The translations under genes were made by a program, and so were the position numbers. A model generated the notes under the pieces. It was not told the DNA's origin. It was given only the letters and a program-made list of their open reading frames with translations, and searched no databases. This document shows positions 48,795 through 58,242 of a stretch of 64,000 nucleotides of DNA, one piece after another. Source of the stretch: CAVTSA01 sp963737225 (lineage in GTDB: Bacteria > Chloroflexota > Dormibacteria > Dormibacterales > Dormibacteraceae); assembly GCA_963737225.1 (NCBI GenBank), contig CAVTSA010000005.1, positions 186,001 through 250,000 on the forward strand, given 5' to 3'. Positions within the stretch are counted from its first letter, which is position 1, and each line of letters begins with the position of its first letter.

Positions 48795-51095
48795 TCATCC
48801 CCCGTTCCCGCCGGCGGCCACCGCCGTCACGGCCCGCCTTTGCCTCGCGGCCGCCACCAGATGCTCGAGGGCAGGCAGCGCCTCCTCCCAGCGTCGGGTC
48901 TTGAGACCGCAGTCCGGATTGGCCCAGAGACGCTCCCGCCCGACACGCTGCTCGGCAAGCACCAGCAGACGGTCGATCTCCTCGACCGAAGGGACGCGCG
49001 GGGAGTGGATGTCGTAGAGGCCGGGTCCGATGTCGTTGATCCCTTGGGGATTCCCGCTGAACACGTCGAGCACCTCCATGCCGGAGCGGGATGCCTCGAT
49101 CGAGATCACATCGGCGTCGAGGCGAGCGATGTGAGCGATCACCTCGTTGAATTCCGAGTAGCACATGTGAGTGTGGATCTGGGTGCCCTCGCCCGCGGGT
49201 GCGACGCTGAGTCGGAAGCAATCCACCGCCCACCGAAGGTACTGGTCCTGGGCATGCCCCTGGAGCGGCAGGCCCTCTCGAAACGCCGCCTCGTCGACCT
49301 GGATCACCTGCGCCCCCGCCCGTTCCAGGTCCACCACCTCGTCCCGAATCGCGAGGGCTACCTGCCGGCACGTCTCCTCGCGAGGTTGATCGTCCCGGAC
49401 GAAAGACCACTGCAGGATCGTCACCGGCCCGGTGAGCATCCCCTTGACCGGCTTCTGCGTCAGCGACTGCGCGTGTCGCCACCAGCGAACCGTCATCGGA
49501 ACCGGGCGCGAGACGTCGCCGAAGAGGATCGGTGGCTTCACGCACCGGCTGCCATAGGACTGGACCCAACCGAACTCGGAGAAGACGAAGCCGCGGAGCT
49601 GCTGGCCGAAGTACTCGACCATGTCGGCACGTTCCGGCTCCCCATGGACCAACACGTCCAGGCCCAGGCTTTCCTGCGTCTCGATGACGCGGCCGATCTC
49701 CGCCTCCAGGAACCGGTCGTAGGCCCCCTGGTCGACCTTGCCGGTCCGCAGCCGCCGGCGCATCGACCGGATCTCAGCGGTCTGCGGGAAGGAGCCGATC
49801 GTGGTCGTCGGCAGCTCCGGAAGACCCAGCGCGGCGCGTTGGGTGACGTGACGCTTCGACGCCGGAGCACTCCGCTCGTAGGCGGCCGGATTCAACGTCT
49901 CTACGCGCTGCCGAACGTCCGGGTCGGTGGTGTGCGGGGAAGCACGTCGGGCGGCCAGCACCTCGCGTGACGAGGCGAGCACCCTGGCGCGGACCACGGG
50001 GGCGACGTCCAGCACGCCGGCCAGCGTCCGCAGCTCGCCCAGCTTTTCCGCGGCAAACGCCAGCCATCGACGGATCGAAGGGTCGATGCCACCTTCCCGA
50101 GATGCGTCGTACGGCACATGCAGCAAGGAGCATGACGGGGCGATCGTGATCCGGTCCGAGCCCAACGCCTCCCATGCGGTATCGAGGACACGGAGCGCCG
50201 CGTCGAGGTCGGTGGCCCACACGTTTCGCCCGTCCACCACCCCGAGCGACAGGCGGGTCGGTCGATCGTGGAGACGCTCCAGTGCCGGCGCAAGCTGTCC
50301 TGGCCGGCGCACCAGGTCCAGGTGGATCTCGCTCATTGTCAGAGCCAGCACACGCTCAAGCGAACCGGCTCCGTCGAGCCCGTCGAAGTAGGTCGCCAGG
50401 CAGAGCTCGACGGCGGCGGCGGAGTGCAGCGCAGCCCACGCGTCCGCGAACGCGTCCAGCTCGCGGGCGGTGCGGTCGAGGACGAGGCACGGTTCGTCGA
50501 TCTGGACCTCGGACGCACCCGCGGCACCCAGCTCCCGGAGGAGCTGCTGATATGCCGGCACCACGTCGTCGAGAGCGTCGAGCGGCCGTTCCAGCCCCTT
50601 CGAGAGCAGAAGGAAGCTGAACGGTCCCAGCACGACGGGGCGCGTTCGGATCCCACACGCCGCGGATTCCCGAAGCGGTCCCGTCCAGTGGTCGGCCTGG
50701 GGCACATACGCCTGGCCTCGCCGCAGCTCCGGGACCAGATAGTGGTAGTTGGTGTCGAACCACTTGGTCATCTCGAGCGGCCGCTGGCTCTCGGTTCCCC
50801 GGGCGAGCCCGAAGTAGGCCCTCAGGTCCTGACGATCCACCTCGCCGAATCGCTCCGGGATCGCCCCCAGGGCCCACGCCGTGTCGAGCACGTGGTCGTA
50901 CAGGCTGAAGTCGCCGCTGGGTATCACGTCGATGCCGGCCCGCCAGGCCTTTTCCCAGCCGCTCGCGCGCAGACCGCGTGCGACCTCCGCCAGCTGGTCC
51001 TCGTCGCAGCGCCCCGCCCAGAAGGCCTCGAGCGCGAATTTCAACTCCCGGTCCGGCCCGATACGGCCAAGCCCCAGGATGGCGGTACGCGCCAT
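48795..51095 (-). CDS. metE: Cobalamin-independent methionine synthase
   Basis: 766 residues, close to the usual about 755. The N-terminal domain starts MARTAILGLGRIGPDRELKFALEAFWAG and contains TKWFDTNYHYLVPEL. The C-terminal catalytic barrel begins TTIGSFPQTAEIR and carries zinc ligands in HTHMCYSEFNEVI (His, Cys) and NPDCGLKTR (Cys), with a Glu in between. It methylates homocysteine from methyltetrahydrofolate. A cobalamin riboswitch precedes it, so it should be off when B12 is available, which implies a B12-dependent MetH elsewhere in the genome. Confidence 0.95.
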   Translation of the reverse strand: MARTAILGLGRIGPDRELKFALEAFWAGRCDEDQLAEVARGLRASGWEKAWRAGIDVIPSGDFSLYDHVLDTAWALGAIPERFGEVDRQDLRAYFGLARGTESQRPLEMTKWFDTNYHYLVPELRRGQAYVPQADHWTGPLRESAACGIRTRPVVLGPFSFLLLSKGLERPLDALDDVVPAYQQLLRELGAAGASEVQIDEPCLVLDRTARELDAFADAWAALHSAAAVELCLATYFDGLDGAGSLERVLALTMSEIHLDLVRRPGQLAPALERLHDRPTRLSLGVVDGRNVWATDLDAALRVLDTAWEALGSDRITIAPSCSLLHVPYDASREGGIDPSIRRWLAFAAEKLGELRTLAGVLDVAPVVRARVLASSREVLAARRASPHTTDPDVRQRVETLNPAAYERSAPASKRHVTQRAALGLPELPTTTIGSFPQTAEIRSMRRRLRTGKVDQGAYDRFLEAEIGRVIETQESLGLDVLVHGEPERADMVEYFGQQLRGFVFSEFGWVQSYGSRCVKPPILFGDVSRPVPMTVRWWRHAQSLTQKPVKGMLTGPVTILQWSFVRDDQPREETCRQVALAIRDEVVDLERAGAQVIQVDEAAFREGLPLQGHAQDQYLRWAVDCFRLSVAPAGEGTQIHTHMCYSEFNEVIAHIARLDADVISIEASRSGMEVLDVFSGNPQGINDIGPGLYDIHSPRVPSVEEIDRLLVLAEQRVGRERLWANPDCGLKTRRWEEALPALEHLVAAARQRRAVTAVAAGGNGG

Positions 51096-51169
51096 GTTCC
51101 CTGCTCCTGTGTCAAGCGACCGTGTTCGCGAGGCCGCGCTGTCAGTGGCTCCGTAGGGCCGAGGCCGCG

Positions 51170-51335
51170 CGGAGCGGCGCCGGCAGGTCTTCGGGCTCGG
51201 ACACGATCGAGACGGCGGCCTTCCCAGACCTCCTGGTCCAGTGGCGTGTTCGCCGCCCCGCGGGTCCCTACCGCTGCGCGTCAGCTCCGGATTCTGAACC
51301 GGATTCCCTGGCCCAGGGGCACGACCGACTCCGGG
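51170..51335 (-). ncRNA. Cobalamin riboswitch upstream of metE
   Basis: Read on the minus strand it has the landmarks in order: CAGGGAATCCGG, GAATCCGGAGCTGACGCGC followed by AGCGGT, then GGGAAGGCCGCC, and the B12 box AGCCCGAAGACCTGCC (51182-51197). CGGAG near the 5' end can pair with CTCCG at the 3' end as P1. It ends 75 nt before the metE start. This leaves room for a terminator or ribosome-site sequester as expression platform. Confidence 0.9.
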
Positions 51336-51454
51336 GCGATCGTACCGGGTCGATCCCTCATTTGAGCAGCAGCGGGCATGAGAGTGCTCAGAGAAGCCCG
51401 AGACCCCATGGGAGGCAGCGCACGATCGGAAGTCTCCCCAGCACGTGGCGGCGG

Positions 51455-52189
51455 TCAGGACTCCCCATCCAGCCCAAGTCCCGCGAAAGCATAGGGCGGG
51501 AGAGGACCCCAAACCCCCCAGGCGACCCTCCCGTGGGTGTCGTCTCGCAGGCCATCGATCACTCGATCCAGCTCGGCGAGCTTGTCGCGCTCCATCAGCA
51601 CCGAGGCGCGCAGGGCCATCTCAGGCTCCGGCGGTCGTTCGGCAGCGGCAACCGCGACCTGGTCGATCCGCTCCAGGAATCTCCGGCCCTCCTCGGCGCG
51701 CCGCTGCTCGACGTCCGCGGCCAACGCCACCGCTTCGTCGAGCTGCTGCATCCAGGCGGTTTCGGCGACCTCGCGGCTCGCTGACGAGAGCCAAGCTCCG
51801 TCCTCGTCTCCCGCGTAGACGCCACGAGCGACCATCTCGTCCTCGTACGTCGCGGTGACCTCGACCTCGACCTTCCCGACGAACGTCTCCAACCGATGGG
51901 CGCAGCTCCGCGCCACAGTGCTCAGCAGCTCCTGCAGCGCGGCGTCGTCCTGGAGGGCGGTGCCAAGGCGAACCGGCAGCACGGTGCCGTCCTGGAACAG
52001 CCGCTCCACGACGTCTCTGTACCGCGTGACATCCCGGTCATCCAGGGGCACCCTGGAACTCAGCTCGCTGACGGCGGCCTGCACGCACCCGATCGGCACC
52101 ATCCGCACGGCTCCGGGGTCCGGACCGACGCCGGACACCCCATCGATGCCCGGGTGGTCGCCACCCACGATCGCGTACAGGTAGATCAT
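51455..52189 (-). CDS. GvpL/GvpF family protein
   Basis: 244 residues from ATG 52189, giving the family start MIYLYAIVGG. Further motifs are LFQDGTVLPVRLGTALQD, then LETFVGKVEVEVTATYEDE, and near the end GRVAWGVWGPLPPYAFAGL. An alternative start at 52282, with AAGGGA close upstream, would add 31 residues not seen in the family. GvpL/F proteins help gas-vesicle shell assembly, but no gvpA, gvpN or other gas-vesicle gene is here. This copy is an orphan and may have another role, as in many soil bacteria. Confidence 0.85.
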   Translation of the reverse strand: MIYLYAIVGGDHPGIDGVSGVGPDPGAVRMVPIGCVQAAVSELSSRVPLDDRDVTRYRDVVERLFQDGTVLPVRLGTALQDDAALQELLSTVARSCAHRLETFVGKVEVEVTATYEDEMVARGVYAGDEDGAWLSSASREVAETAWMQQLDEAVALAADVEQRRAEEGRRFLERIDQVAVAAAERPPEPEMALRASVLMERDKLAELDRVIDGLRDDTHGRVAWGVWGPLPPYAFAGLGLDGES

Positions 52190-52330
52190 GTTCAGGGGCC
52201 GGCCAGCGGAGCGCGAGGCGAGTCGCCGGGTGCAAGGTTCCCGCCAGAAATCGGACTCCGCAACACCATTATTCTCATACATTAGTCCCTTGCTATCAGT
52301 AAGTGCGGGAGAGATGAGCGTTCTGGGTGG

Positions 52331-53056
52331 CTACGGCGCCCGCACGCCGTGGACGAACGCCTCGATCGCCCCATGGGTTCCGCGAAGCGGAGAGCGGATC
52401 GTCCGCACCACCCGCCAGCCGGCGCTCGTGATCGCGGTGGCCGCGCGTTCGGTGGCCTCGTCCACGGCCCCGTCGTCGAGAGGTAGCTCCCCCGCCCCGA
52501 GTTCGGACATCGGCTTCACCAGCGCGGCCAGCCACGCCACGGGCGCGAACGTGAGCGCGTTCAGCTGTGGGACCCCGGTCGCCAGCGCCAGGTAGCCGAG
52601 ATCGAGCGTCACCGCGCTGATCGGCTCCGGCACCAGATCCACGGTCAGCGCTCCGACATTGGTGCGCTCGAGGTTGACCACGCGCGGATCCTGACGCAGA
52701 GATCCGAGCAGCTGTCCGTACCCGACTTCGACGGCGTAGACGCGTGACGCCCCGCGGTCGAGCAGGACCTGCGTGAAGCCGCCGGCGGCCGCTCCGGCGT
52801 CGACCGCGATCACCCCTTCCGCCGAGATCCCGAGCAGATCCAGGGCCCGGGAGAGCTTTTCGTATCCGCGGAACCGTCGCGGCGTCCGTTCGACGCGGAT
52901 GGAGGCGCCTTCCGTCACCACCGTCCGCACGTTCGTTCGAGGCAGTCCGTCGACGAAGACCTTCCCGGTCTCGATCAGCTCCTCGACCGAGGTCTCGAGC
53001 TCCGGCCAGCGCCGGAGGACCTCGTCCCGCAGCTTCCGCTTCCTCACCCTGGGCAC
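52331..53056 (-). CDS. tlyA: TlyA-type rRNA 2'-O-methyltransferase
   Basis: 241 residues from GTG 53056. A short S4 RNA-binding domain (KLRDEVLRRWPELETSVEELIETGKVFVDGLPRTNVRTVVTEGASIRV) is followed by an FtsJ-like domain. There the linker RGYEKLSRALDLLGI precedes motif I VIAVDAGAAAGGFTQVLLDRGASRVYAVEVGYGQL, and the catalytic region is LERTNVGAL with LDLGYLAL. TlyA methylates 16S/23S rRNA riboses. The S4 start is less canonical than in mycobacterial TlyA. Confidence 0.85.
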   Translation of the reverse strand: MPRVRKRKLRDEVLRRWPELETSVEELIETGKVFVDGLPRTNVRTVVTEGASIRVERTPRRFRGYEKLSRALDLLGISAEGVIAVDAGAAAGGFTQVLLDRGASRVYAVEVGYGQLLGSLRQDPRVVNLERTNVGALTVDLVPEPISAVTLDLGYLALATGVPQLNALTFAPVAWLAALVKPMSELGAGELPLDDGAVDEATERAATAITSAGWRVVRTIRSPLRGTHGAIEAFVHGVRAP

Positions 53057-53167
53057 CGCCCTCAGTATCCGGTCACCGCTCGAAACACCCCGGGTGCGGC
53101 ACTCGAGCTCATGCCGGGTCGGCGGCGGAGGAGCGCGGGCCGGCCCGAAGGGTAGGCTCGGGAAGCG

Positions 53168-53839
53168 ATGACGATCCCCCCCGCCCGGCGGCTCCATGCC
53201 GTCGTCTTCGACTTCGGTGACACCCTGTTCACCCATCCCGACGGCACCGGCCTGCTGGTCGCCCGCGGGTGGACGGCCGGCGAGGCGGAGGCGGCGATCG
53301 AGGACGCGTGGCGTGAATCGAAGACGTCCGCGTCGCTGGCCAAACACCGGGACCGCGATCCCGAGGCGCACCGCCGCGGCTGGATGGAGCTGCTTCAGGG
53401 CATCGACAACCGGTCTCCCGGCATGGCGGAGATCCTCTACGAGAGGACGATCCTCACCCCGTCCTGGGTTCCGTATCCAGACACGGCGCCGGTCCTGCTC
53501 GAGCTGCGGCGGCGGGGCTTGCCGGTTCAGGTCCTGAGCAACGTGGCGGAGCCGCTGGCGCCGCTCTTCGAGCGGCACGGACTCACCGGCGCGGTCGACG
53601 GCTACACCCTCTCCTATCAGCAGGGCCGTGAGAAGCCGGACCCGGAGCTGTTCCGCGTCGCCTGCCGCGCCCTCGGCACCGACCCCCGGGAGACGTTGAT
53701 GGTCGGAGACTCGTACCTCGCAGACGGTGCCGGCGCTCTGATCGGGATGCCGGTGCTGCTGCTGCCGATGGCGCCAAGGGGTTCGGTGCGGGGCCTTGGC
53801 CACGCCGTCGATCTGGTGGCAGCGCCGGGGCTCAGATGA
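53168..53839 (+). CDS. HAD family phosphatase
   Basis: 223 residues. Motif I is VVFDFGDTLFTHPDG (the acid-proton donor position has G-D), motif II is in QVLSNVAEP, motif III in YQQGREKPDPELF (Lys), and motif IV in TLMVGDSYLADGAGALIGMPVLLL. The helical cap is at about residues 20-95. It is a phosphoglycolate-phosphatase-like small-molecule phosphatase. Motif I has G where the first catalytic Asp's +1 residue is often F or I, but both Asp residues remain. Its stop overlaps the MFS start by 4 nt. Confidence 0.88.
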   Translation: MTIPPARRLHAVVFDFGDTLFTHPDGTGLLVARGWTAGEAEAAIEDAWRESKTSASLAKHRDRDPEAHRRGWMELLQGIDNRSPGMAEILYERTILTPSWVPYPDTAPVLLELRRRGLPVQVLSNVAEPLAPLFERHGLTGAVDGYTLSYQQGREKPDPELFRVACRALGTDPRETLMVGDSYLADGAGALIGMPVLLLPMAPRGSVRGLGHAVDLVAAPGLR

Positions 53840-55089
53840 ACTCGCGGTCGCGCGCCGCCGCACCCTTATGGCTGCTGCTGGTCAGCATCGTCCCCCTGGG
53901 CCTGAACCTCCGCGCCGGAGTGACCAGCGTCCCACCGCTGCTGCCTCAGATGGTGCGAGAGCTTCCCCTGACCGGATTCCAAGCTTCGCTCCTGATCGCG
54001 CTCCCCCCCATCTGCTTCGGCGTCTTCGCCTTTGCCTCCACGCCGCTGCGGGCTCGGCTGGGGGACGAGCGGGCGCTCTTTGTGGGGCTGCTGGCACTGG
54101 TCGCCGGACTCGGACTGCGCGCCCTCTTCCCGACCAGCCTGCTCTTTGTGGGGACCGTGATCGCCGGCTGCGGGATCGGGCTTCTCAACGTCCTGCTGAC
54201 CAGCCTGATCCGGCACCGAGCCCTCGCCAACGTCGGCCGCCTGCTGGCGCTGAACATGCTCTGCCTGAACCTGGGCGCCTCGGTTGCCGCCGCACTCGCG
54301 GTCCCCATTGCGCAGTGGTCGGGATCGCTCGGCGTGGCGCTCGGGGTGTGGGCGCTGCTCGGCCTGGTCGGCGTCGCCTGCTGGGTTCCGCAGCTGACAC
54401 GCCCCAGGGCTGAACCTCGTCGCCGGGGCGAGGGGCTGGGGGCGTTCCGCGTGGCGCGCCAACCTCTGGCCTGGGCTCTGGCGCTCTTCATGGGGCTGCA
54501 GTCGCTCGCCTACTACGCGACCCTCTCCTGGGCGCCGACGCTGCTGCAGAGCCGCGGCATGAGCGCGGTCCACGCCGGGCTTCTGATCGCGGCGCTCGGC
54601 ATCGTCGGCCTCGTCACGGCCGTCAGCGCCCCCCTCCTCACGGGCCGGGTCGGGGGCCAGCGCCTGGTGGTCATCGGTGGCTTCCTGCTCGAGGCGGTCG
54701 GATTCAGCGGGCTGGTGGTGGCGCCCCTCGCGCTGGCCCCGGTCTGTGCCGTGCTGCTGGCGCTGGGGCAGGGCGGGCTGTTGCCGCTGGCCCTCTACTT
54801 CCTGATCGTCCGGGCAGCCGATACCCCGACGGCGGCCGGGCTCTCCGCCATGGGCCAGGGCGTCGGCTACCTGGTCGCGTCCGCCGGTGCGTTCGTCATC
54901 GGCCAGCTCCACGACGCCACCGGGAACTGGCTGGTGCCCCTGGCCGCCTTCCTGGTGGTGATCGCGGCGGGCATCACCTGCGGGCTCATGGGTGCCACCG
55001 AACGCCAGGTGCCGAGCATCGCCACCCACCGGGAGGGTTTGGGCGAGCGGCTGATGCGCGTCAGGTCCGCGGCGCTCGGGGAGCCCTGA
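53836..55089 (+). CDS. Major facilitator transporter (CynX/NimT-like)
   Basis: 417 residues with 12 membrane spans. Near the start GLNLRAGVTSVPPLLPQMVRELPLTGFQASLL is the typical CynX/NimT opening (LRPxxTSVGPLL). The cytoplasmic loop after span 2 is LRARLGDERALFVGL. The second half repeats the pattern (LLTGRVGGQRLVVIGGFLLEA). The family exports or imports small anions or drugs such as cyanate or nitroimidazole; the substrate here is unknown. It is coupled to the HAD gene and overlaps the convergent gene at 55061 by 29 bp. Confidence 0.88.
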   Translation: MNSRSRAAAPLWLLLVSIVPLGLNLRAGVTSVPPLLPQMVRELPLTGFQASLLIALPPICFGVFAFASTPLRARLGDERALFVGLLALVAGLGLRALFPTSLLFVGTVIAGCGIGLLNVLLTSLIRHRALANVGRLLALNMLCLNLGASVAAALAVPIAQWSGSLGVALGVWALLGLVGVACWVPQLTRPRAEPRRRGEGLGAFRVARQPLAWALALFMGLQSLAYYATLSWAPTLLQSRGMSAVHAGLLIAALGIVGLVTAVSAPLLTGRVGGQRLVVIGGFLLEAVGFSGLVVAPLALAPVCAVLLALGQGGLLPLALYFLIVRAADTPTAAGLSAMGQGVGYLVASAGAFVIGQLHDATGNWLVPLAAFLVVIAAGITCGLMGATERQVPSIATHREGLGERLMRVRSAALGEP

Positions 55090-55555
55090 CCAGGATCAAC
55101 AGCGCCAGTGCAAGCTCGACGACCACGCCCCCCAGCGCCCAGAGGTAGACGCCGCTGAGCACATAGATCAAGGCGACGAAGATCGCGAGCGACCCCTGCA
55201 GGATCGCGACCCGGTCAGGGGGGAGGTGCCGGACGCTGCCAGGCCGGACCCAGCGCAGCCAGGGCACGACGGTGATGGCCAGCATGATCGCGATGAACAG
55301 CACCTTGGAGAACGTGATCTTCCCGAACGCGAGGCCCGCACCCACGGCGAACGCCCAGAGCAGGATCCACGCTACCCACTCGACCACCCGCAGCCAGAGG
55401 CTGACGGTGACCGGGCGCTGGGCGGCGCCAGGAGCCGGCGGCTGAACCGTTGAGGACCCCGGCGGCACGGCCGGCTTCGGCTCCCCGGCAGGGTCCGGGG
55501 ACCCTGCCGGCCGCGGCGACTGGGGCCGGCGCACTCCCCTCCTCGGCGTCGACAT
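55061..55555 (-). CDS. Membrane protein with Pro-rich N-terminus
   Basis: 164 residues. A Pro/Arg/Ser-rich cytoplasmic region (about 1-47) precedes four hydrophobic spans (VVEWVAWILLWAFAVGAGLAF, VLFIAIMLAITVVPWL, VAILQGSLAIFVALIYVL, GVYLWALGGVVVELALALLILV). No family recognised. Its 3' end overlaps the MFS gene by 29 bp on the opposite strand, and both look real. Confidence 0.7.
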   Translation of the reverse strand: MSTPRRGVRRPQSPRPAGSPDPAGEPKPAVPPGSSTVQPPAPGAAQRPVTVSLWLRVVEWVAWILLWAFAVGAGLAFGKITFSKVLFIAIMLAITVVPWLRWVRPGSVRHLPPDRVAILQGSLAIFVALIYVLSGVYLWALGGVVVELALALLILVRAPRAPRT

Positions 55556-55601
55556 ATCGCAGGAATCCTACCTCGCGGGAGGCCGGCGAGCGGCCGCCGA
55601 G

Positions 55602-56690
55602 CTACGCGCCCCAGGTCCGCTCCAGCAGGTTGATCCAGTTCTCGTTCCCGATCCGGCGGAGGTCCTCCTCGGAGAAGCCGTGGTCGCGCAGCGCCTGCAC
55701 CAGCCGGGGGAGGCCGGCGGCATCACCGAGCTCCTTGGGGACGGTGCAGCCGTCGAAGTCGGAGCCGAGGCCGACATGCTCGATACCGATCCGGTCGGCC
55801 AGGTAGTCGACGTGACGCACCAGGTCGGTGAGCGGTGTGTCGGCGTCGTGCTTGCCGTCGGGCCGCGTGAAGTCGACGGCGAAGTTGACGCCGACCATCC
55901 CACCTGAGTCGCGGATCGCGTCCAGCTGGCGGTCGGTCAGGTTGCGGGTGCACGGGGTGATCGCGTGCACGTTGGAGTGGGTGGCGACCAGCGGCTTGGT
56001 CGAGATCTCGGCGACGTCCCAGAACCCCTTCTCGTTGAGGTGGGAGAGGTCGAGCATGACCCCCATCCGATCGCATTCACGGACCAGGTCCTTTCCCAGC
56101 GAGGAGAGCCCGGGCCCCGTGTCCGGCGACCTCGGGTAGCCGAAGGGCACGCCCTCGGCGAAGAGGTTGGGGCGGCTCCAGACCAGGCCCAGGGATCGGA
56201 GGCCGGCCCGATAGAAGACCTCCAGCGCGTTCAGCCCGGGGTCGATCGGCTCCGCGCCCTCGAAGTGCAGGACCGCGGTGACCGCACCCTCGGCGATGCC
56301 CTGGCGGATCTGCGCCGCGTCGTGCGCGATGCGGAACGCGCCCTCCGACTCCCGCTCGAGGCGAAACAGGGTGCCGGTCAGCGAGGTCGCGAGGCGGAGC
56401 GCGAACCCGGGATCGACCGGTGCCGGCATGCTCGGATCGGGTCCGTCCCGACCCTGGTCGACCTGGCGCAGGTCGGGGTGCTGGCCGGCCGGGTCGTTGG
56501 GGGTCCAGACGGCGAAGAAGCCGCCCGCGAAGCCCCCCTCGCGCATGCGCGGCAGGTCGAGGTGGCCCTCGGTACCGCGCTCGAAGAAGCTGCGCCGGGA
56601 CCCGCGGCCGGCGGTCCCGTAGTAGGCGTGGATGACGTCGTTGTGGCCGTCGAAGACCGGGACCAGGGGCGCTGCGGCTGCCTGGTTCAT
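55602..56690 (-). CDS. Membrane dipeptidase (peptidase M19)
   Basis: 362 residues. Metal ligands are VFDGHNDVIHA (HxD), HFEGAEPI (Glu), LDLSHLNEKGFWDV and VATHSNVHAI (His residues), and GLGSDFDG (Asp) near the end. M19 enzymes hydrolyse dipeptides, including those with a C-terminal D-residue, and some related hydrolases act on other amides. There is no signal peptide, so it is cytoplasmic. ATG 56690 overlaps the stop of the fgd gene by 4 nt. Confidence 0.9.
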   Translation of the reverse strand: MNQAAAAPLVPVFDGHNDVIHAYYGTAGRGSRRSFFERGTEGHLDLPRMREGGFAGGFFAVWTPNDPAGQHPDLRQVDQGRDGPDPSMPAPVDPGFALRLATSLTGTLFRLERESEGAFRIAHDAAQIRQGIAEGAVTAVLHFEGAEPIDPGLNALEVFYRAGLRSLGLVWSRPNLFAEGVPFGYPRSPDTGPGLSSLGKDLVRECDRMGVMLDLSHLNEKGFWDVAEISTKPLVATHSNVHAITPCTRNLTDRQLDAIRDSGGMVGVNFAVDFTRPDGKHDADTPLTDLVRHVDYLADRIGIEHVGLGSDFDGCTVPKELGDAAGLPRLVQALRDHGFSEEDLRRIGNENWINLLERTWGA

Positions 56691-57697
56691 GCCGGCACCT
56701 TGACGTCGATCTCGCGAAGGCGGGGCAGGATCTCTCTCCCGTACACCTCCAGGAAGCGCTGCTGGTCGTTGCCCGGGGCGTGGAACACCAGGTGGGTGAA
56801 CCCGAGCTCGAGATAGGGCCTGATCTGCTCCACGTGCTCCTCGGGGTCGCTGGAGACGAGCCAGCGCCGGTGTGCGACGTCCTCCACCGTCTTCGCGCGG
56901 CGCTCCATCTCGCGGGGGTCCTCCACGCCGACCTTGTCCTCGGCCGGCAGCGCGAGCGCCGCCCACAGCTTGGTGTCATCGAACGCCCGGCTGCGATCGT
57001 GGTCGTAGGAGACCTTGATCTCGAGCAGGCGTTCCACCGAACCGGGGGCCTTGTGCGCCAGCTCCTCGCCTTCCGCGACCGCGGGCAGGAGCGTCTTCGT
57101 GTAGAGGTCCATCCCCTTGCCCGAGGTGCAGATGAACCCGTCGGCGCTGCGCCCGGCGTAGCGAGCGGTCTGCTGACCGGAGGCCGCGACGTAGATCGGG
57201 ACCGGCTGCTCCGGCTTGTCGTAGACGGTCGCGTTGCGGGTGTGGTAGTAGTCGCCGTCGAACGTCACCAGGTCCTCGGCCCAGAGCTTCTTGATCAGGC
57301 GCACCGATTCGCGAAGGCGGGCGAACCGCTCCTTCGACTCGGGCCAGTCGATGCCCAGCGCGTGTTCGTTGAGTGACTCGCCGGTGCCGACCCCGAGGAC
57401 GATGCGACCCGGGAACAGGAGACCCAGAGTGCCAAACGCCTGCGCGACCACACCCGGGTTGTAGCGGAGCGTGGGGGTGAGCACGCTGGTGCCCAGGATC
57501 AGGCGCTCGGTGCGCTCACCCACGGCGCCCAGCCACGCCATCGAGAAGGGTGCGTGGCCGTCGGTGTGCTTCCAGGGCTGGAGGTGGTCCGAGATGAAGG
57601 CGGAGTCGAAGCCGTTGCGTTCGGCCTCGACGGTGAAGTCCAACAGCTCGCGGGGCCCGAACTGCTCCGCGGACGCTTTGTACCCGAGCTTCAGCAT
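56687..57697 (-). CDS. fgd: F420-dependent glucose-6-phosphate dehydrogenase
   Basis: 336 residues, the length of mycobacterial Fgd1. Key stretches match it closely: LGYKASAEQFGPRELLDF, SDHLQPWKHTDGHAPFS (His and Trp at the active site), GTSVLTPTLRYNPGVVAQAFGTLG, GVGTGESLNE (the Glu), FDGDYYHTRNATVYD, GFICTSGKGMDLYTKTL and HLVFHAPG. It oxidises glucose-6-phosphate and reduces the deazaflavin F420. A luciferase-like monooxygenase relative with another alcohol substrate is less likely given the match. The next gene, an M19 dipeptidase, is coupled to it. Confidence 0.9.
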   Translation of the reverse strand: MLKLGYKASAEQFGPRELLDFTVEAERNGFDSAFISDHLQPWKHTDGHAPFSMAWLGAVGERTERLILGTSVLTPTLRYNPGVVAQAFGTLGLLFPGRIVLGVGTGESLNEHALGIDWPESKERFARLRESVRLIKKLWAEDLVTFDGDYYHTRNATVYDKPEQPVPIYVAASGQQTARYAGRSADGFICTSGKGMDLYTKTLLPAVAEGEELAHKAPGSVERLLEIKVSYDHDRSRAFDDTKLWAALALPAEDKVGVEDPREMERRAKTVEDVAHRRWLVSSDPEEHVEQIRPYLELGFTHLVFHAPGNDQQRFLEVYGREILPRLREIDVKVPA

Positions 57698-57837
57698 CCC
57701 TTCACGGTACGTCCCATCGCTCCCCCGAGTGCCGGCAGCCAGGGGGTAGCTTGCGCCCACACCAGCCCCTCCGGCAGCACCCTCGGCACCCGCAGCCCAC
57801 AGTTGAGCAGCGTCCTCGAGGCCTTCGGGCCGGCAGC

Positions 57838-58132
57838 CTCAGGGCCGTTTCTGCACATTCCGCCCTTTCCGGGTCGGAGATAGGGACGGTTGCTGCAGAA
57901 ACGACCTAATCCACGGCCCGATTACCTCCGATTCACGCACCAGTGCTAGCAAAAGGGTGTCATCCGAGCCCGAATAACCCCAAAACGCTAGCGAAAGGTG
58001 AATCCGGGTGATATTCGGATGCCCTGGGGTCGTCGCCCGATCGGAATGCGCCGAGTGTCGGCAATCGGCGAATCGCACGAGCCGGACAACTCAGCCACGC
58101 CTCCCCCTCAAGGGGCTGATGCAACGGCATTG
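57838..58132 (-). repeat. Short mobile-like element, copy 2 (long form)
   Basis: 295 bp, inverted relative to copy 1 at 10916-11070. Read on the minus strand it starts CAATGCCGTTGCAT (58132) and ends CGGCCCTGAG (57838), the same ends as copy 1. Copy 1 lacks 140 bp of the interior: the join in copy 1 is at GGCTCGCGCGAATCGG, where copy 2 has an AT-richer stretch. The remaining sequence is highly similar, including GAATCGGAGGTAATCGGGCC. No open frame or flanking direct repeat is apparent here. It lies between fgd and the VWA gene, in a 545-bp gene-free stretch. Confidence 0.65.
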
Positions 58133-58242
58133 GGGCGCGAGCCCAGCCCAAGTGAGTAAATGCGCGCTCGCAACCGGCACGCACGCCCTAAACCTTCGTG
58201 CGCGCGGCGCTCGCGCGCCAGCGCGACCTACCCCTCGCCAGT

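Noticed and set aside
57698..58242. Coding potential in the gap between fgd and the VWA gene
   Set aside because: Short frames only; the stretch is explained mostly by the repeat element copy.
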